Source: JAKALD01 sp963817785 (lineage in GTDB: Bacteria; Pseudomonadota; Gammaproteobacteria; Burkholderiales; SG8-39). Taken from it: a DNA stretch of 64,000 nt. A program made the translations under genes and the position numbers. Location: positions 175,436 through 239,435 of the forward strand of contig CAWFPL010000005.1 of assembly GCA_963817785.1 (NCBI GenBank). Reading direction: 5' to 3'. Below, piece after piece: positions 52,701 through 59,645 of the stretch; within the stretch, counting starts at the first letter, position 1; each line of letters opens with the position of its first letter. The notes beneath the pieces were generated by a model that was not told the DNA's origin, searched no databases, and saw only the letters and a program-made list of their open reading frames with translations.

Positions 52701-52843
52701 GAGCATTCGTCGGTCAGCGCGAGCGCGGCGTAGCCGAGCGCCGCCGCGCGCTCGACCAGCTCGTCGGGGTGCGACGCGCCGCGCAGAAAAGTGAAGTTCG
52801 ACAGGCAATGCAGCTCCGCGTACGCGGGCAGGACAGAAGACAT
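49757..52843 (-). CDS. dnaE2: error-prone DNA polymerase DnaE2 (ImuC)
   Basis: This 1028-residue C-family polymerase alpha subunit does translesion synthesis with ImuA and ImuB. It has an N-terminal PHP domain (YAELHCLSNFTFLRGASHPDEL), catalytic Asp residues in PPDIDVDFEHQRREE near residue 371, a finger/thumb region, tandem helix-hairpin motifs and an OB fold near the C-terminus (FVTLEDETGCINVIVW). ATG 52843 (MSSVLPAYAELHC) is 5 nt after the imuB stop; the longer frame is rejected. Confidence 0.96.
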   Translation of the reverse strand: MSSVLPAYAELHCLSNFTFLRGASHPDELVERAAALGYAALALTDECSLAGVVRAHVAAKECGLKLLIGTEVRLADGLKAVLLATDRRAYGALSSLITIGRRRGKKGSYALRRSDLEALAGGGTLALFVPGEEPDLEHARWIAKHFCGCAWIAAELHCGPNDRARLASLRALAAASGLPLVAAGDVHMHVRSRRRLQDTLTAIRLGRPVAACGRELQPNAERYLRLRMRLAQLYPPELLAETLAVAGRCAFSLDELRYEYPEELVPAGETPASWLRKLTGRGLRWRFPDGVPQKVSELVRHELALIAELRYEAFFLTVHDVVCFARSQGILCQGRGSAANSAVCYALGITEVDPARMDLLFERFVSRERNEPPDIDVDFEHQRREEVIQYLYAKYGRGRAALAATVICYRPRSALRDLGKALGLCADEVDHLAKSLSWWDGSRALPGRLEEAGCDPDSPVLQQLVALLGELVGFPRHLSQHVGGFVIARGPLAELVPIENAAMEGRTVIQWDKDDLEALGLLKVDVLALGMLSAIRRALQLVGERRGRRFTVADVPPEDPAVYEMIRRADTVGVFQIESRAQMSMLPRLRPTSFYDLVIEVAIVRPGPIQGGMVHPYLRRRQGVEPVTYPSEEVRRVLERTLGVPIFQEQVMQLAVVAAGFTPGEADQLRRSMAAWRRKGGLEHFEARLIRGMLERGYRREFAEAIYRQILGFGEYGFPESHSASFALLVYVSAWLKCHEPAAFCAALLNSQPMGFYAPAQLVQDAQRHRVEVCPPEVTASGWDCTLEDRQEGQPALRLGLRMVGGLSQAAGERIVAARASRPFGSVDDLAQRAALERRDLKCLAGAGALAVLAGHRRHAHWAAAGVERGPGLLAGARSTEAVPRLAPPSEGENIVADYASLGLTLGRHPMALLRPWLQRLRLICAEELRALPHGRTACAAGLVTCRQRPDTASGVIFVTLEDETGCINVIVWRDLVERQRRELLGARLLGVQGVIEREGEVVHLVARRLTDHSALLGRLTARSRDFH

Positions 52844-52848
52844 GGGTG

Positions 52849-54288
52849 CTACGCAAAAATGCCGTGCAGGTACCAGCCGCCGGCCGCACCGCGCTCGCGA
52901 TAGACCCAGAGCAGTGCCGAGCCCGCCGAACGCGCGATGAAGTAGTCGCGCGCGACTTCGCCGCCGTCCCACCAGCCTGATTCGATGCGCTCTGGGCCGG
53001 CGAGCAACTCAAGCGGCCCGGCATCCTGCGGTACGCCGTCCACCTCCTTCAGCCGCCGCGCCCGCTCCAGCAGCCACAGCGGCCGCGGCCCTGTGCCCGC
53101 GGCACGCTGCGTTCCTCCGACCGGCGAGACGCGGCACCAGGCATGCTCCGGTCGATGCTCGGAATGCACGGCAAGGCCGTGGACTGTGCTACTGCCCAGC
53201 CGCGCCTCGAGGCGCTCCACCAACCGGGCCCAGTCCTCGCCCTCAACGTGAACGTCGCGAAACAGGCCTGCCGTTGCGCCGGGGAGCGGCGTAAGCACCG
53301 CAGCTTCGAGCGCGATCGCCTCAACCGGCTCGGTGAGCGTCAAGCCGGGAAGGCGCTCGCGCAGCAACCGGACGAAGTGCTCAGCGCCGCGGGCGGGTGT
53401 GGCGAGCCCGATCTCGATCACGCTGTCGCGGGCTGCGCGGTGCCTGAGCACCAGCGCGAAGCGCCGTATCCCCGCATGACGCGCGGCCAGGAAGCCTTCC
53501 AGCTGCACCAGCAGCCGCCGCGCGGCGAACAGCACGCTTTCGGCCTGCGTCACCGGCGCCGGGAACTCGAGCCTGGCGTCGAAGTGCGCCGGCGGCCGGT
53601 GGAATGCGCGCGGCTCGGGCACGATTCCCAGCGCCTGGTCCAGGGCGTCGAGCAGCGCCTGACCGAAGCGCCGCGCAACGCCGTCGCGCGGCAAGCGCAT
53701 CAGCTCGCCGATGCTCGAGACGCCGACGTCGGCGAGAAACGCGAGCGCTTGCGGCTCGCAGTCGATCGCCGCGAGGGGCAAGGCCGCAAGCGTACGCTCG
53801 AGCTCCACCCGTTCCTCGATCAGCGCTTCCCTGGCTCCGAGCGCGAGCCACCACGCGCCGCGCGCGGTCGGTGCGGCGGCCAGCCGCGCGGCGAACCCCA
53901 TTTCTCCGAGGCCGCTGCGCAACCGCGCAGCCAAGCGCTCGATACCGCCGAAAAGCCGCAAGCTGCCGCTCACCTCCGCCAGCACGCCCTGCGGCGGCTC
54001 GAGCGATACGCTAGGCGTGAACTGGCATAGCCACCCCGCAATGGCGGTCACCGCTTCCTGCTCGACGCTCGCGTCGCGCGGCCTTGCGTGCAATTGCGGC
54101 GCAAACGCCCGGGCCACGGAAAGCGCCATCCCTGGCCGCACGCCGAGCGCACGCGCGGCTGCGTCGCAGGCGAGCACCTCGCGACTTTCGGCCACCACCC
54201 AAGGCTCGCCACGCGCTTCAAGCGGGGCACGGCCGCGCAGCAGGGCTTCGAGCGGAAGATACGGGAAATGAAGCGCCACCCAGAGCAT
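52849..54288 (-). CDS. imuB: ImuB, inactive Y-family polymerase-like mutagenesis protein
   Basis: The 479-residue Y-family homologue serves as an adaptor between DnaE2, ImuA and the beta clamp. The N-terminus MLWVALHFPYLPLEALL lacks the acidic residues of active DinB/UmuC, as is usual for ImuB. The helix-hairpin region (LAFLADVGVSSIGELMRLP) is clear. ATG 54288 lies inside the end of imuA, a 71-nt overlap. Longer frames upstream overlap imuA fully and are rejected. Confidence 0.93.
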   Translation of the reverse strand: MLWVALHFPYLPLEALLRGRAPLEARGEPWVVAESREVLACDAAARALGVRPGMALSVARAFAPQLHARPRDASVEQEAVTAIAGWLCQFTPSVSLEPPQGVLAEVSGSLRLFGGIERLAARLRSGLGEMGFAARLAAAPTARGAWWLALGAREALIEERVELERTLAALPLAAIDCEPQALAFLADVGVSSIGELMRLPRDGVARRFGQALLDALDQALGIVPEPRAFHRPPAHFDARLEFPAPVTQAESVLFAARRLLVQLEGFLAARHAGIRRFALVLRHRAARDSVIEIGLATPARGAEHFVRLLRERLPGLTLTEPVEAIALEAAVLTPLPGATAGLFRDVHVEGEDWARLVERLEARLGSSTVHGLAVHSEHRPEHAWCRVSPVGGTQRAAGTGPRPLWLLERARRLKEVDGVPQDAGPLELLAGPERIESGWWDGGEVARDYFIARSAGSALLWVYRERGAAGGWYLHGIFA

Positions 54289-54943
54289 GGACGGGCCTGT
54301 TGATCGGAATGTCGACCGGCGCAACAGCAAGTGCGCCGCGGCGCTTGAGGATGCGCACGACCAGACGGCCCTCCTCTGCCTCGAGCACAATGCGCAGGCA
54401 GGCGGGGGAAGATTCGCGCGCCGCTTCCTTCGGACGGAACAGGATAACGAGCGCGGAGCCCATTTCCGCCGCGACCGTGAGCCGCCGCAGCTCGGCGTAA
54501 CGGGCGTCGCGGAACCAGGCGAGCAGCGCGTGGCAAGCGCCGGCGCGCAGCACCTGGTCCGCTGCCCACAGCGCGTCGCGGCGCCCGGTGGTTTGCACCA
54601 CGACGAGGTGCGCCAGATCCACGCCCGCGGCGGCGAGCGCGGGCGCATAAGGGAGGTGCGGGGGAGCGAGCCAGGCGATGCGGCAGCTGCTCGCTGACAA
54701 CCTGGCGAGCGCCGGCAGCACGAGCTGCAGCTCGCCGACGCCCTCCCGCGTGCACAAGACCTCGGTGAGGGTGCCGCTCGGCCAGCCGCCACCAGGCAGC
54801 TCGCGGTCGAGCGCGGCAAAGCCGCTCGGCACCGCAGACATCGACGTACGCGCAAACGCGCCGCCGCGCCACACCGGTTGCCGCTGCAGTATTTGCTCGA
54901 GAATCGCCTGGGGAGTCGTCACGGCGCCTGACTGAACCACCAT
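54218..54943 (-). CDS. imuA: ImuA, RecA-like translesion synthesis accessory protein
   Basis: This 241-residue ImuA/SulA-like RecA-fold protein shows the typical FAALDRELPGGGWPSGTLTEVL motif near residue 45 and a hydrophobic core (RIAWLAPPHLPYAPALAAAGV). It opens the imuA-imuB-dnaE2 operon. ATG 54943 abuts the SOS box; GTG 54922 is an alternative start that would leave room for a leader. Confidence 0.9.
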   Translation of the reverse strand: MVVQSGAVTTPQAILEQILQRQPVWRGGAFARTSMSAVPSGFAALDRELPGGGWPSGTLTEVLCTREGVGELQLVLPALARLSASSCRIAWLAPPHLPYAPALAAAGVDLAHLVVVQTTGRRDALWAADQVLRAGACHALLAWFRDARYAELRRLTVAAEMGSALVILFRPKEAARESSPACLRIVLEAEEGRLVVRILKRRGALAVAPVDIPINRPVHALGGASFPVSSARSPAARPCPA

Positions 54944-54963
54944 TACTGTATTTTTATACAGTA
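54944..54963 (-). promoter_or_regulatory. consensus LexA/SOS box of the imuA-imuB-dnaE2 operon
   Basis: TACTGTATTTTTATACAGTA matches the CTG-N10-CAG consensus with full flanking TA pairs. It touches the imuA ATG and contains the probable -10. A -35-like TTGCCA lies at 54973-54978 on the minus strand. The end of the IS630 element is only about 24 bp upstream. Confidence 0.92.
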
Positions 54964-55002
54964 ATTGGCGATTGGCAAGCGCCTAGTACGGTGACACGTT
55001 AA

Positions 55003-55662
55003 TTACGCAACATAGTGATGGCCGAGCTTTCGATCCGCATCTTGGCGCGTAAAGGTCCAGTCGATGCCGCGGCCCTCGGCGTTGCGCCGGCGTTCCCAGG
55101 CGTTGAGCTCGCGCTGCGCGCGGGCTCGGTCCATCAATCGCCGCCCGAGGCATTGACGCTCCAGGATACTGATCTCGATCTCCGCCATGTTCAGCCAACT
55201 GGCATGCTTGGGCGTGTGGTGAAACTGCACGCGTCGCAACAGGGCGTGAGCGGCCGAGCGGCCCAGGACCTCCTCGAAGCACGAACGGAAGTGGGTATTG
55301 AGGTTGTCCAGAACCAAATGGACCTTCTGGGCCGAGGCGTAGGTGCGTTCCAGCAGTTGGCGCACGAAGCCCACGAACTCGGGCTTGGTTCGGCGCTCGG
55401 TCACCTCGATCGTGCGACGCCCTGCCTTGGGTTCGACCGCCACGAACACGTTGCAGGTGCCTTGGCGCACGTATTCGTAATCGCATTTGCCCGGTCTGCC
55501 GGGCTTCATGGGCAGCGGCGCTCGGCTGTCTCGGATCAATTGCTTGCTCTTCTCGTCGATGCAGATCACGGGCTCGCGCGCGCGATAGGGCTGCGCATAG
55601 AGCTCGAGCACGTCGTACATGCGTCGACGGTACTCCTCGGTCAACACCCCGATGCACCACAT
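55003..55662 (-). CDS. IS630 transposase, catalytic part (orfB)
   Basis: This 219-residue DDE domain has Asp in CIDEKSKQL, Asp in LVLDNLNTHF and Glu in WLNMAEIEISI. The frame continues upstream of this ATG into RLKPWRKL, which reaches the A8 run where orfA shifts by -1. The full protein is probably made by frameshifting between the two frames. Confidence 0.9.
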   Translation of the reverse strand: MWCIGVLTEEYRRRMYDVLELYAQPYRAREPVICIDEKSKQLIRDSRAPLPMKPGRPGKCDYEYVRQGTCNVFVAVEPKAGRRTIEVTERRTKPEFVGFVRQLLERTYASAQKVHLVLDNLNTHFRSCFEEVLGRSAAHALLRRVQFHHTPKHASWLNMAEIEISILERQCLGRRLMDRARAQRELNAWERRRNAEGRGIDWTFTRQDADRKLGHHYVA

Positions 55663-56105
55663 CAGCTTGCGCCAGGGCTTGAGGCGGTTTTTTTTAGCAG
55701 CCGGCGCACGCTCTCGCGACTGATCCGGCGCATCTGCGGGTGGCGGCGCGCCGCCCGGGTCAGCAACGCCACCGTCCAGCGTTTGGCCCCCTGGGGCGGT
55801 GAGGAGCAGGCCAAGGCGGCCACTTCGGCCAGCGCCTCGGCTCGGTACTGCTGGGGTTTGCCCGGGCGCGCCACATCGCGCAGCGCAAAGTCCAAGCCCC
55901 CCTCCAAGTATGCCGCCCGGGTGCGCCAGATCGCGGTACGGCCCACCCCGAGCACCTCCATGATCTGGCGCTCGGGCACGTTTCGATCCAAGGCCGCAAG
56001 GATGTGGGCGCGGTTGAACTCGCGCGCCCTGTGTGCACCCTTGGATCGGAACTGCTGCACCGCTTCACGCTCCCGTTTGCTCAGGTTCAGCTCGGTTTGG
56101 TGCAT
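55662..56105 (-). CDS. IS630 transposase, DNA-binding part (orfA)
   Basis: This 147-residue N-terminal helix-turn-helix region (RAREFNRAHILAALDRNVPERQIMEVLGVGRTAI) ends soon after an eight-A run on the minus strand (55688-55695). A -1 shift there joins it to orfB and yields a family-typical full-length transposase of about 360 residues. Confidence 0.88.
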   Translation of the reverse strand: MHQTELNLSKREREAVQQFRSKGAHRAREFNRAHILAALDRNVPERQIMEVLGVGRTAIWRTRAAYLEGGLDFALRDVARPGKPQQYRAEALAEVAALACSSPPQGAKRWTVALLTRAARRHPQMRRISRESVRRLLKKTASSPGAS

Positions 56106-56256
56106 CGCCCATGCTCCTCGTTCGGTGGGGATGCGCTATGATACTATGTTCCGTAATTAACGTGTCTGCGTACTAGCCTGAAGTTCCTGTATGCACCGCG
56201 CAAGTTTGACCTTGCGCGACAAGCGCTTGGGGTGGTTTGGGGGTTCCGGATTCTGT

Positions 56257-57993
56257 CTACAAGCGGATTTGCTGGAGCAACTCGAGGGCGCGCTGTTGCT
56301 TGGGGCTAGGCGTGGTGAGGAGTTCGAAGCTCGGGGCCGCGGGCCCGGCGTTGGGGGTGCGGCAAGTGTTGCGCACGATGGTGGCGAGTTCGCCGAGCAA
56401 GGTGCAGAAGCTGTGCGCGGGCGTGCCGTCCTCGAGCCTGTGGCGCGTGACCTTGGCGAGCGCCGCCTTGGAGCGCTTGGCCGGGGCCACCGGATCGCGC
56501 CCGGCCTTGGCCGCTTGATCGGTGTCGGCGAACATCAGTTCGCGCCAGGCCTCGCGCATGTGCCACTCGACGTAGTAGGCGAGCATGCACAGCAGGATGT
56601 GCGCGCGCACCCGATCGGCGAGGCGGTGATGGATCGGGCGCACCTTCAGGTCGATCGATTTGAGCGAGCGAAACGCACGCTCGACGTTGGCCAAGGCCTT
56701 GTAGTGGCGCACGCAATCGGCCGAGTCCATTTGCGCGGGGCGCACCGAGGTGCGGATGATGTACAGGCCATCGAGCGCGGCCTCGGCGGCGATGCTCTCG
56801 CCCTTGCGAGTGAACTTGAAGCTCGCCTCGCCGATGGCGAGCTCGAAGTGCTTGGCGACCTTGTACTGGTTGATGAGCTTGCCCACGCGCAGCCCGATCT
56901 CATCGGCGCCGGTGAGCCTGCCCGCGTCCACCCGAGCCTTGATCTTCGCGAGGTTCGTCTCGGTCCCCGCGAGGAGCTCCGCGCGCTTGTGCGCGCGTAG
57001 CTTCGCGAGCTGCGCATTGCGGCAGGCGATCAGCCGCTCCCCGGGGTACTCCGGGGAGCTGAACTCGAACAGATTGCGCTCATCGAACAAGCCCAGCTGC
57101 AGCCCGCCCTGCTCAACCAGCGCCCGGATCGAGGCGCTCTTGAGCGCCGTGACCCAGCCGATCGCCTCGGTCTCGCGAAGCTCCTCGATCACCTTGTGCG
57201 AGATCATGCCGCGGTCGCCCACCATCACCAGGTGCTCCAGGCCAAAGGCCTCGCGCAGGCGCTTCACCTCGGGCATCAAGGTCTGGCTATCGGCCACGTT
57301 GCCCTCGTGCACCGACACCGCCACCGGGCAGCCGCGCGCATCGGTGAGCAGGCCGTAGTTGACCTGCAGCAGCCCCCGTTTGCCGTCGCGGCTGTAGCCG
57401 AGCTTGGCCAGGGGGCAGGTGCTGCCTTCGAAGTAGCTCGAGGACAGGTCGTAGAGCACCAGGGCGCCGGCGCGCAGATGTCGTGCGGCAAGCTTTTTCT
57501 GGATCTTGTCCTGGCGCTCAAGCAACCAGTCCATGGCCGCGTACAGGTCCTCCTCGTCCGTATCGGCCACGCCGAAGTCCTCCGCCAGCGTCGTGGTGTG
57601 CCACCAGCGCGTGGTGGCGAGCTTGCTGTGCGGGGCGAGCACCCGAGCCGCGATCATGGCGAGCACCCGGTCGCGCTCGGGGCAGGCCTTGGAGGCGATC
57701 AGCGCGGCCAAGTCCAGCCGCCGCAGGGCTTGCGCCACGGCGTGCACATGGCCCTGCGCACGCGAGGCGCTCACCTCGAAGGCTTCCCCCAGCGGCACGA
57801 AGCTCTCGCCCTTGAGCGAGCGCCGAATGATCTCGACCAGCGCCTCGGGCAGATGCGACAGATTGCCCAGGGTCTCGTTCTTGACGAGGCCGGCCTCGCG
57901 GTAACTGCGCCGCAGCAGGTGGGTGCGATAGACCCGGTTCTTGTACTTGCGTGTCGTCGTGACGACGTGTGCGGTTCCGATTCTGGCTGGCAT
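56257..57993 (-). CDS. IS1634-family transposase, copy 2
   Basis: This 578-residue intact DDE transposase is closely related to copy 1. Shared motifs are VLYDLSSSYFEGSTCPLA, VNYGLLTDARGCPVAVSVHEGN, MVGDRGMISHKVIEEL and YYVEWHMREAWRELMFAD. ATG 57993 (MPARIGTAHVV) is chosen because the shared promoter places transcription start there; the frame extends upstream to 58029. Confidence 0.92.
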   Translation of the reverse strand: MPARIGTAHVVTTTRKYKNRVYRTHLLRRSYREAGLVKNETLGNLSHLPEALVEIIRRSLKGESFVPLGEAFEVSASRAQGHVHAVAQALRRLDLAALIASKACPERDRVLAMIAARVLAPHSKLATTRWWHTTTLAEDFGVADTDEEDLYAAMDWLLERQDKIQKKLAARHLRAGALVLYDLSSSYFEGSTCPLAKLGYSRDGKRGLLQVNYGLLTDARGCPVAVSVHEGNVADSQTLMPEVKRLREAFGLEHLVMVGDRGMISHKVIEELRETEAIGWVTALKSASIRALVEQGGLQLGLFDERNLFEFSSPEYPGERLIACRNAQLAKLRAHKRAELLAGTETNLAKIKARVDAGRLTGADEIGLRVGKLINQYKVAKHFELAIGEASFKFTRKGESIAAEAALDGLYIIRTSVRPAQMDSADCVRHYKALANVERAFRSLKSIDLKVRPIHHRLADRVRAHILLCMLAYYVEWHMREAWRELMFADTDQAAKAGRDPVAPAKRSKAALAKVTRHRLEDGTPAHSFCTLLGELATIVRNTCRTPNAGPAAPSFELLTTPSPKQQRALELLQQIRL

Positions 57994-58000
57994 ACCTAAC

Positions 58001-58029
58001 AGAGTAGGCGCAACACGCAGCCATGTCAA
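58001..58029 (-). promoter_or_regulatory. transposase promoter, copy 2 (leaderless arrangement)
   Basis: TTGACA, 17 nt, TACTCT on the minus strand, with the -10 ending 7 nt before the ATG, repeats the arrangement of copy 1. Confidence 0.6.
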
Positions 58030-58143
58030 GATACTTTAGTGACTACAAACGGAAGCCGATTAAGACCGCTCACCCACGATATTGCTCAACAAAGACGGGA
58101 AGTTAGTCCCGCGCGTAACTACGAGGCACCCAGGAACTTCGGC

Positions 58144-58488
58144 CTAGCCAGTCCCCGCCCAGCGCTTCACCGCCCGTAGAATGCGTTCGTCCGCAAAGCC
58201 GAGCTTCGCCAGCACCGGTGCGCGCTCGAAAATCTCATCGTAACGGTGGATCAAGCTACCATCGAGTTCGCAGAAACAGATTCCGGTAAAGGCGACTCGC
58301 CTACCCTCGGCCCCGGGGAGCCTCGAGACATAGGAGAATTCGTAGCGTGCGTAGCCGATGCGGCCGTTGCCGCAGGTGTCGAACACGCGCCAGGCGAAAT
58401 CGCATGCGTCGCGGTGGAAGAATTCCGTCATCATGCACGCGATCGCTTCGCGCCCGCTGAACTCGCCGTAGAAGCCATCGTGGTACAC
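58144..58488 (-). pseudogene. SnoaL-like NTF2-fold protein, 5' end disrupted or frameshifted
   Basis: The 114-residue reading frame (GTG start) has the NTF2/SnoaL ketosteroid-isomerase-like fold (YHDGFYGEFSGREAIACMMTEFFHRDA, CFCELDGSLIHRYDEIFERAP). Coding character continues upstream in the same frame (AGDARDAAACFTPQAV) but reaches no start codon. An ATG in another frame at 58562 could start the protein if a 1-nt indel is assumed. The gene is squeezed between IS1634 copy 2 and the IS21 element. Confidence 0.6.
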
Positions 58489-58622
58489 GGCCTGCGGCGT
58501 AAAGCACGCCGCCGCGTCCCGCGCATCGCCGGCGTGTTGCCGAGGATGTAAAAGCGCGTCATTTTGAGGATGGGCGCGCGATGGGTCGGTAGGCGCACTT
58601 GGGCGAGAGGGGAAGGTAACGA

Positions 58623-58832
58623 TCAGAACGGCGGATCGGTGCTCGGGGGCTCGACATCAAGATCGTGCTGTCCGATGTCGGCGGGGGGTTGATAGTAGCG
58701 GCGAAGCTCGGCGCCGTAGTGACGTTCGAGCGCCTCGGTAAGCTCATAGAGGAACTCGAGCAGGCTTGCAGCGGCCTCATCGGAGAGCCCGGTGGGCAGA
58801 CACACGAGCGGCAAATCGTTGGGCCGCAACAT
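58623..58832 (-). CDS. small acidic protein downstream of istB
   Basis: This 69-residue protein (LPLVCLPTGLSDEAAASLLEF, LTEALERHYGAELRRYYQPP) starts 12 nt after the istB stop, on the same strand. It has the look of a small transposon-borne accessory protein. The function is unknown. Confidence 0.6.
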   Translation of the reverse strand: MLRPNDLPLVCLPTGLSDEAAASLLEFLYELTEALERHYGAELRRYYQPPADIGQHDLDVEPPSTDPPF

Positions 58833-58844
58833 CGGCTTCAGCGC

Positions 58845-59645
58845 TCACTTGCGTGGGGCGCGGCCGCGGGATTTCGCTTTGCGTGCGGCGCGTTCCTGGG
58901 CTTCCTTGAGGCGGTAGGATTCGCCCTCCAGGGCGATGATCTCGGAGCGGTGGAGGAGTCGATCGATCAGGGTGACGACGCAAGCCGCGTTGGGGAAGAC
59001 CTGATTCCATTCGCCAAAGGGCTTGTTGGTGGTCAAGACGACGGGCCGCTGGGCCTGGTAGCGGCGGGTGATCACCTCGAAGAGCAGGTCGGCGTAGCGG
59101 CTGTCATAGGACAGATACCCGAGCTCATCAATGCACAACAGTGTCGGGCTGCTATAGCGGCGCAGGCGCCGCGCGAGCGCGGTGCTCGAGTCCTGGGCGG
59201 CCAGGTCATGCAGCATGTCCGAGGCGAGGGTGAAGCGCGCGCTGTAGCCATGTAGAACGGCCTGGTGGGCGAGGTTCTTGAGCAGCATCGTCTTGCCCAG
59301 GCCGTTGGGGCCGATCAGGATCACGTTGGCGGCCTCGGCGAGGAAGCCGAGCGAGAAGAGCTCTTCGATCGCGGCGCGATCGCACTTGGTGGGCCAGGCC
59401 CAGTCGAACTCGGCGATCGGTTTGAAGGCGCCCAGGCGGGCGTGATCGAGCCGGCGCTTGAGCGAGCGCCGGGTGCGCTCGGCCTCCTCGATGTCGACCA
59501 CCCGGGCGAGCCAGGGCTCGGCGAGGAGTTCGGGCAACTGCCCGAGCAGCCCGTATAGGCCGAGCCGGCGAAGCCGGCTGCAGGCGGCTTCAAGACTGAG
59601 GTTTGTCGTCGGTGTGGTCGCGATTCGATCGCTGGGGGCGTTCAT
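58845..59645 (-). CDS. istB: IS21-family helper ATPase IstB
   Basis: This 266-residue AAA+ ATPase assists the transposase IstA in target selection. Walker A is GPNGLGKT and Walker B LLCIDELGYL, with the sensor-like VVLTTNKPFGEW. It overlaps istA by 56 nt, as is normal for this family. Confidence 0.95.
   Translation of the reverse strand: MNAPSDRIATTPTTNLSLEAACSRLRRLGLYGLLGQLPELLAEPWLARVVDIEEAERTRRSLKRRLDHARLGAFKPIAEFDWAWPTKCDRAAIEELFSLGFLAEAANVILIGPNGLGKTMLLKNLAHQAVLHGYSARFTLASDMLHDLAAQDSSTALARRLRRYSSPTLLCIDELGYLSYDSRYADLLFEVITRRYQAQRPVVLTTNKPFGEWNQVFPNAACVVTLIDRLLHRSEIIALEGESYRLKEAQERAARKAKSRGRAPRK

Larger units (their letters stand above)
54987..56172 (-). mobile_element. IS630-family insertion sequence
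   Basis: Imperfect inverted repeats with shared core GACACGTTAATTACG and ATAG inner ends lie at 54987-55014 and 56145-56172, each bounded by the TA dinucleotide this family duplicates. The 1.19-kb element holds two overlapping frames forming one transposase. It sits between the imuA SOS box and IS1634 copy 2. Confidence 0.88.
56173..58147 (-). mobile_element. IS1634-family insertion sequence, copy 2
   Basis: Ends are CTAG-CCTGAAGTTCC on the left and the complement of CTAG-GCCGAAGTTCC on the right, like copy 1. It directly abuts the IS630 element. The right-end CTAG again forms the TAG stop codon of the neighbouring minus-strand gene. Confidence 0.8.
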
